DNA of 15,185 nt, from NCBI GenBank assembly GCA_009885515.1, contig VFKO01000065.1, positions 1-15,185 of the forward strand, given 5' to 3'. The stretch is from Rhodobiaceae bacterium. GTDB lineage: Bacteria; Pseudomonadota; Alphaproteobacteria; Micropepsales; Micropepsaceae. Every line of letters begins with the position of its first letter. Position 1 is the first letter of the stretch. The notes below the pieces were generated by a model. The model was not told the DNA's origin, did no database searches, and saw nothing but the letters and a program-made list of their open reading frames with translations. The translations under genes and the position numbers were made by a program. Of the stretch, positions 12,436-15,185 are shown in pieces.

Positions 12436-13032
12436 TTAGTCGCTGTCCAAACTCACCGGTTGGGGCACACTGGCTTGCTGGTTGTTGTTTTGGCGAGGCG
12501 GTGCGCCAACGCGCGCGACCAGGTGCTGAAGATCAACCAGATCGACAAAGTGATCGGCTTGACGGCGCAAATCGTCGGAGGCCATTGCCGGCTGGGTGCG
12601 CAAGGTGGAGATCACGCTGACGCGGCGGCCGCGGCGTTGAACGGCCTCAACCACGCGGCGGAAATCGCCATCGCCGGTGAACAGCACGATGTGATCGATG
12701 GTATCGGCCATCTCCATCATGTCGACGCACATTTCGATGTCCATGTTGCTTTTGGCCTTGCGGCGGCCGGTGGCGTCAGTGAACTCGCGTACGTTTTTGG
12801 TGACCAGGGTATAGCCATTGTAATCGAGCCAATCGACGAGCGGGCGCAAAGGAGAGAAATCCTGATTTTCGACCAACGCCGTATAATAATAGGCGCGGAC
12901 GAGAATGCCTTTCTTTGAGAATTCGGTCAGAAGTTTTTTGTAGTCGATGTCGAAGCCCAAAGCGCGGGCAGTCGAATAAAGGTTGGCGCCATCAATAAAG
13001 AGCGCAAGTTTTTCTTGTGGGTAGAACAGCAT
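12436..13032 (-). CDS. NYN domain protein (LabA/DUF88-like, PIN-fold)
   Basis: A 198-aa protein with a complete NYN (PIN-like) nuclease core. Seen: the conserved acidic residues Asp14 (LFIDGANLY), Asp98 and Asp104 (SNMDIEMCVD), and Asp121 and Asp123 (FTGDGDF). These form a metal-binding site typical of RNA-cleaving relatives, although most LabA-type bacterial members are uncharacterised. The last 25 residues are Gln/Asn/Pro-rich and probably disordered. GGGAG lies 7 nt before the ATG, and a TATAAA -10-like box sits at 13053-13058 on the same strand. It is upstream of the uracil-DNA glycosylase by 7 bp, so the two probably share a transcript. It is divergent from the exported TPR protein across 215 bp. 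Confidence 0.9.
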   Translation of the reverse strand: MLFYPQEKLALFIDGANLYSTARALGFDIDYKKLLTEFSKKGILVRAYYYTALVENQDFSPLRPLVDWLDYNGYTLVTKNVREFTDATGRRKAKSNMDIEMCVDMMEMADTIDHIVLFTGDGDFRRVVEAVQRRGRRVSVISTLRTQPAMASDDLRRQADHFVDLVDLQHLVARVGAPPRQNNNQQASVPQPVSLDSD

Positions 13033-13247
13033 TCAGTCACTCCCGATCAAAATTTATAGTCCGTATGTGCAGGCAACGCTGCGGCAATCACCGCGAAGGG
13101 GTTTGTGTAGCGGATTGGGTTGGGCCGCTAAAGCGCTTTTGTCAAATTTCCGGAGTTCTGCCCGGGATATCGAGTGGCGCATTGTGCCCTTTGCAAGGCG
13201 CGTGGGAACATACTATCGATGGTTTTGATTTTTCGCAGGAGCGAGCA

Positions 13248-14171
13248 ATGAAATTCTTACAGGCTGCTGGCGTCGCGATATTTGCAGTTGCAATGTCAAT
13301 GTCGGCATTTGCCGATGCCAATCTGGACCGGTGTGCGAGCACACAGGATGTGGATGTCGAAAAGCGGATCGCTGCGTGTACGGCGTTCATCGACGCGGGC
13401 AAGGACAAGAGTGCGAATCTGATGGCGGCCTATAACCATCGGGCTGGCGCCAGAGCGGCAAAGCGCGACTATGAGGGGGCGATTTCCGACTATACGAATG
13501 TGCTCAAGCTCGACCCCAGTCTGGCCGCTGTCTATCTCTATCGCGGCGATGTCTACTATTCGCAGAGGAAGTTTCCGGAGGCGATCAAGGACTTTGCCGA
13601 GGCCGCCCGGCTGCAGCCGAAGGCGTCGATGGCATGGAAGTATCTGGGGGATGCCTATGACGAAAATGACGAACCGTCAAAAGCCATCGAGGCATATCGC
13701 CAGGCGTTGAAGGCCGATCCGAACTACGCTGACGTGCATTTCGACTTGGGCATTGTCTATCGCAAAGCGGGTGACTTCAAGAAGTCCGTTGCCAGTTTCA
13801 GCAAAGCGATCACGCTGCGCGCAGATCATGCCGGGGCGTATAATGGCCGTTGTTTTTCCCGCATTCAGATGCGCCGCATGCGTGAGGCGATGGCCGATTG
13901 CAACAAGGCGATCGACCTGAATACGCGCATCGCGACCTATTGGGAGACGCGCGGCTATGCGCGATACAAATCGGGGGATCTCGCGTTGGCGTTGAAGGAT
14001 TACTCCACCGCCATTTCGCTCAGTCCCAAAAGTGCGAACGCCTTGTTCGGCCGGAGCATGGTGCGGCGGAAGGCTGGTGACAAGGTTGGTGGCGATGCCG
14101 ACATGGCGGCGGCGATGAAGCTCAATCCTGACATTGCAAAAGTGTTGGCCAAGCTTGGTATGGTGCCATGA
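13248..14171 (+). CDS. Exported seven-TPR protein
   Basis: A 307-aa periplasmic TPR protein. The start is the ATG at 13248, preceded by AGGAG at 13237-13241; a longer reading frame from 13017 would place 77 implausible residues before a perfect signal peptide. Seen: MKFLQAAGVAIFAVAMSMSA with cleavage after AFA near residue 22; a Cys29/Cys44 pair that could form a disulfide; and seven consecutive 34-residue TPR units beginning at residues 59, 93, 127, 161, 195, 229 and 263, each with the A/G8 and A20 pattern. No catalytic domain is present. Such proteins are scaffolds, and the partner is unknown. The Gre-like factor follows after 18 bp, so co-transcription is possible despite unrelated roles. 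Confidence 0.9.
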   Translation: MKFLQAAGVAIFAVAMSMSAFADANLDRCASTQDVDVEKRIAACTAFIDAGKDKSANLMAAYNHRAGARAAKRDYEGAISDYTNVLKLDPSLAAVYLYRGDVYYSQRKFPEAIKDFAEAARLQPKASMAWKYLGDAYDENDEPSKAIEAYRQALKADPNYADVHFDLGIVYRKAGDFKKSVASFSKAITLRADHAGAYNGRCFSRIQMRRMREAMADCNKAIDLNTRIATYWETRGYARYKSGDLALALKDYSTAISLSPKSANALFGRSMVRRKAGDKVGGDADMAAAMKLNPDIAKVLAKLGMVP

Positions 14172-14189
14172 CTGTCGAGGTGAAGGTCG

Positions 14190-14657
14190 ATGAACAAGGC
14201 TTTCGTTAAAGACGACGATGGCACGGGTCCTGGCGAAGCGCTGCCCGATCGCGAGATCCCGCGGCATCCCAATCTGGTGACGGCGGAGGGCGTCGCTCAG
14301 ATCGATAACATGTTGGCGCGAGCGCTCGGCGCGTTTGCTGCCGCCCAAGAGGCGGAGGACCGCGATGCGATGGCGCGCGCGGCGCGTGATGAGCGCTATT
14401 GGACATCGCGGCGTTCGACGGCGCAGCTCGTGGCGCCGCCAAAGGATCATGTCCATGTCAAGTTCGGCGCGAAAGTGATGATCGCGCGCGACGACGGGCG
14501 GCGCCAGACGTTCCGCATCGTCGGCCTCGACGAAGCTGATCCTGCGCGAGGAACGTTGTCCTATGTCTCCCCGATGGCGCAAGCGCTGATGGGGCGAGCG
14601 GTGGGGGATGTGGTGAACGTGGGCGGCAGCGGGGCGGAGATTGTGGAGATCGAGTGA
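14190..14657 (+). CDS. GreA/GreB-like transcription elongation factor
   Basis: A 155-aa member of the Gre superfamily. Seen: an N-terminal extension (1-28) ending DREIPRHPN, common in alphaproteobacterial members; a helical coiled-coil hairpin (about 31-82); and a C-terminal FKBP-like domain (about 88-155) with VKFGAKVMIARDDG, TFRIVGLDEAD and SYVSPMAQALMGRAVGDVV. It should bind the RNA polymerase secondary channel. Odd: the coiled-coil tip of GreA reads GDLKENAEY, with two acids needed for transcript cleavage. Here the tip reads AARDERYWTSRR, keeping Asp67 but placing Tyr70 where the second acid belongs. It may modulate polymerase without stimulating cleavage, like Rnk or Gfh1. The start is supported by GAGGTGAAGG just upstream. 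Confidence 0.88.
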   Translation: MNKAFVKDDDGTGPGEALPDREIPRHPNLVTAEGVAQIDNMLARALGAFAAAQEAEDRDAMARAARDERYWTSRRSTAQLVAPPKDHVHVKFGAKVMIARDDGRRQTFRIVGLDEADPARGTLSYVSPMAQALMGRAVGDVVNVGGSGAEIVEIE

Positions 14658-14680
14658 GGGGTGCGATTGCTTTTGGTTGA

Positions 14681-14698
14681 TACATGTGTTACATGTGT
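14681..14698 (+). promoter_or_regulatory. Tandem TACATGTGT repeat: probable antitoxin operator
   Basis: A perfect 9-bp direct repeat, TACATGTGT twice in a row, each copy containing the palindrome ACATGT, 26 bp before the antitoxin ATG. A -35-like TTGATA overlaps its left edge (14677-14682). Ribbon-helix-helix antitoxins typically bind closely spaced short repeats in their own promoter, so this is the likely autoregulatory site. Confidence 0.6.
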
Positions 14699-14723
14699 AT
14701 CTGAATAATGCGAGGATGGTTTT

Positions 14724-14948
14724 ATGAGTATCAATACGTCCGTAGTCCGGATTTCGAAGTCCCTGGATGTGCGATTGGACAAACTTGCTGCGCGAACCGG
14801 GCGAAAGAAAAGCTATTTTGCATCGAGAGCGATCGAAAGCTATCTTGAGGAGGTTGAGGACTATTTGAAGGGGCTCAAGGCGCTTGAAGAAACAAACAAA
14901 AGATACACGCTCGCCGCCGCTGCCAAAAAGCTTGGGCTGGACCGTTGA
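14724..14948 (+). CDS. Ribbon-helix-helix antitoxin (RelB/CopG-like)
   Basis: A 74-aa protein with an N-terminal ribbon-helix-helix DNA-binding pattern: VVRISKSLDVRLDKLAARTG then RKKSYFASRAIESYLEEVEDY, and a charged C-terminal helix ending AKKLGLDR. This is the RelB-type layout in which the C-terminal part wraps the RelE toxin. GAGGA lies 7 nt before the ATG, and a tandem-repeat operator candidate sits just upstream, so the antitoxin should still be expressed and autoregulated. Its 3' end overlaps the start of a toxin reading frame, as in intact pairs. That toxin is truncated, leaving an orphan antitoxin that might still neutralise related toxins elsewhere in the genome. Confidence 0.85.
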   Translation: MSINTSVVRISKSLDVRLDKLAARTGRKKSYFASRAIESYLEEVEDYLKGLKALEETNKRYTLAAAAKKLGLDR

Positions 14949-15036
14949 AATCAGCGACGTTGCATTAAAGACGATCGGCAAGCTGGACCGTCAGGTTCAG
15001 GCGCGTCTATTTGAGTTCCTTGAGAACAAAACTTTG
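14932..15036 (+). pseudogene. Truncated RelE/ParE-type toxin remnant
   Basis: The reading frame overlapping the antitoxin end opens at a TTG (14932) as (M)GWTVEISDVALKTIGKLD, then RQVQARLFEFLEN. This is a clear RelE-family N-terminus (WTVEFS..A.K.L.KLDR.VQ.RI..FL). After about 33 residues the resemblance ends: the frame continues with unrelated sequence to a stop at 15153, and the core beta-sheet with the catalytic basic residues (the L.G...G.WR.R.GDYR region) is missing. The break lies between about 15030 and 15045, just where the opposite-strand SDR gene ends. I read it as a 5' fragment left by deletion or recombination; the exact end is approximate. Confidence 0.75.
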
Positions 15037-15045
15037 ATTGTCGTA

Positions 15046-15185
15046 TCAACGCGCCTTCATCCAATCCGTGCGCCTAGCGGCGAAGCCGGTGACGGTGCGG
15101 GTGAGCCAGCGGGGCGTGACTTGGGCCCAGGCTGCGGCCATCTGGTTGGGTAGGCCTGGAACCAGAATCGTCTGGCCGGCCATCA
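15046..15185 (-). CDS. C-terminal end of an SDR family oxidoreductase (partial)
   Basis: Minus-strand reading frame entering from the right edge and stopping at TGA (15048-15046). The last 46 codons read MAGQTILVPGLPNQ, then MAAAWAQVTPRWLTRTV, and end RRTDWMKAR. The pattern V-PG-x-N followed by a helical PRW/L-x-R stretch and a basic end is typical of the C-terminus of short-chain dehydrogenases of the DltE/YqjQ type. The catalytic part lies outside the window. Its end abuts the point where the opposing RelE-like frame loses similarity. A complete gene to the right is expected but not visible. Confidence 0.65.
   Translation of the reverse strand, partial: MAGQTILVPGLPNQMAAAWAQVTPRWLTRTVTGFAARRTDWMKAR

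Noticed and set aside
13017..13247. A 77-residue N-terminal extension of the TPR protein from an ATG at 13017
   Set aside because: It would overlap the divergent NYN gene start and place a signal peptide internally; AGGAG before the ATG at 13248 settles the start.
14884..15153. An 89-codon frame read as a full-length protein
   Set aside because: Its first part merely overlaps the antitoxin in another frame, the middle is a RelE fragment, and the end is antisense to the SDR gene; it is not a single real gene.

Overview
The window reads as ordinary chromosomal DNA from an alphaproteobacterium: high GC (by eye near 58-60 %), tightly packed genes, and protein families typical of that class (DmdC-type acyl-CoA dehydrogenase, a GreA/GreB-like factor with an alphaproteobacterial N-terminal extension, a dapA-smpB pair, a NYN/LabA protein beside a family 5 uracil-DNA glycosylase). 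I cannot fix the order; Caulobacterales, Hyphomicrobiales or a Micropepsis/Rhizomicrobium-like lineage would all fit.

Left part (1-4800): a two-gene fatty-acyl unit (acyl-CoA dehydrogenase, then an SDR oxidoreductase); about 300 bp of less coding-like DNA leading to a 29-residue lysine/alanine-rich microprotein; a 466-bp non-coding stretch with a terminator whose 5' arm has two possible partners, plus several palindromes; a single-Sel1-repeat small protein with its own strong terminator; and a crotonase-fold protein that lacks one of the two hydratase glutamates. On the minus strand a 39-codon ORF encodes what looks like a signal peptide plus a nine-residue tail.

Middle (4912-11776): a large soluble-type lytic transglycosylase with a basic C-terminal tail faces, across a divergent intergenic region, a compact five-gene plus-strand run: dapA, smpB, a sulfite-oxidase-fold molybdenum enzyme, an exported nucleotide pyrophosphatase/phosphodiesterase-like enzyme, and argC. 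Gaps of 6, 8, 33 and 9 nt suggest one transcript joining lysine/peptidoglycan precursor synthesis, ribosome rescue, a Mo enzyme, a periplasmic phosphohydrolase and arginine synthesis.

Right part (11760-15185): a minus-strand NYN nuclease and family 5 uracil-DNA glycosylase pair, whose end overlaps the end of argC by 17 bp; a divergent exported seven-TPR protein followed by a GreA/GreB-like factor; then a ribbon-helix-helix antitoxin with a tandem-repeat operator candidate, next to a RelE-type toxin that stops resembling the family after about 33 codons. The 3' end of a minus-strand SDR gene begins at that break, so the locus looks like a toxin-antitoxin remnant truncated by a rearrangement.

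I found no tRNA, rRNA, CRISPR array, intact insertion sequence or phage gene. The least explained items are the two very short ORFs, the twin-armed terminator region, the broken toxin, and several enzymes with changed catalytic positions.
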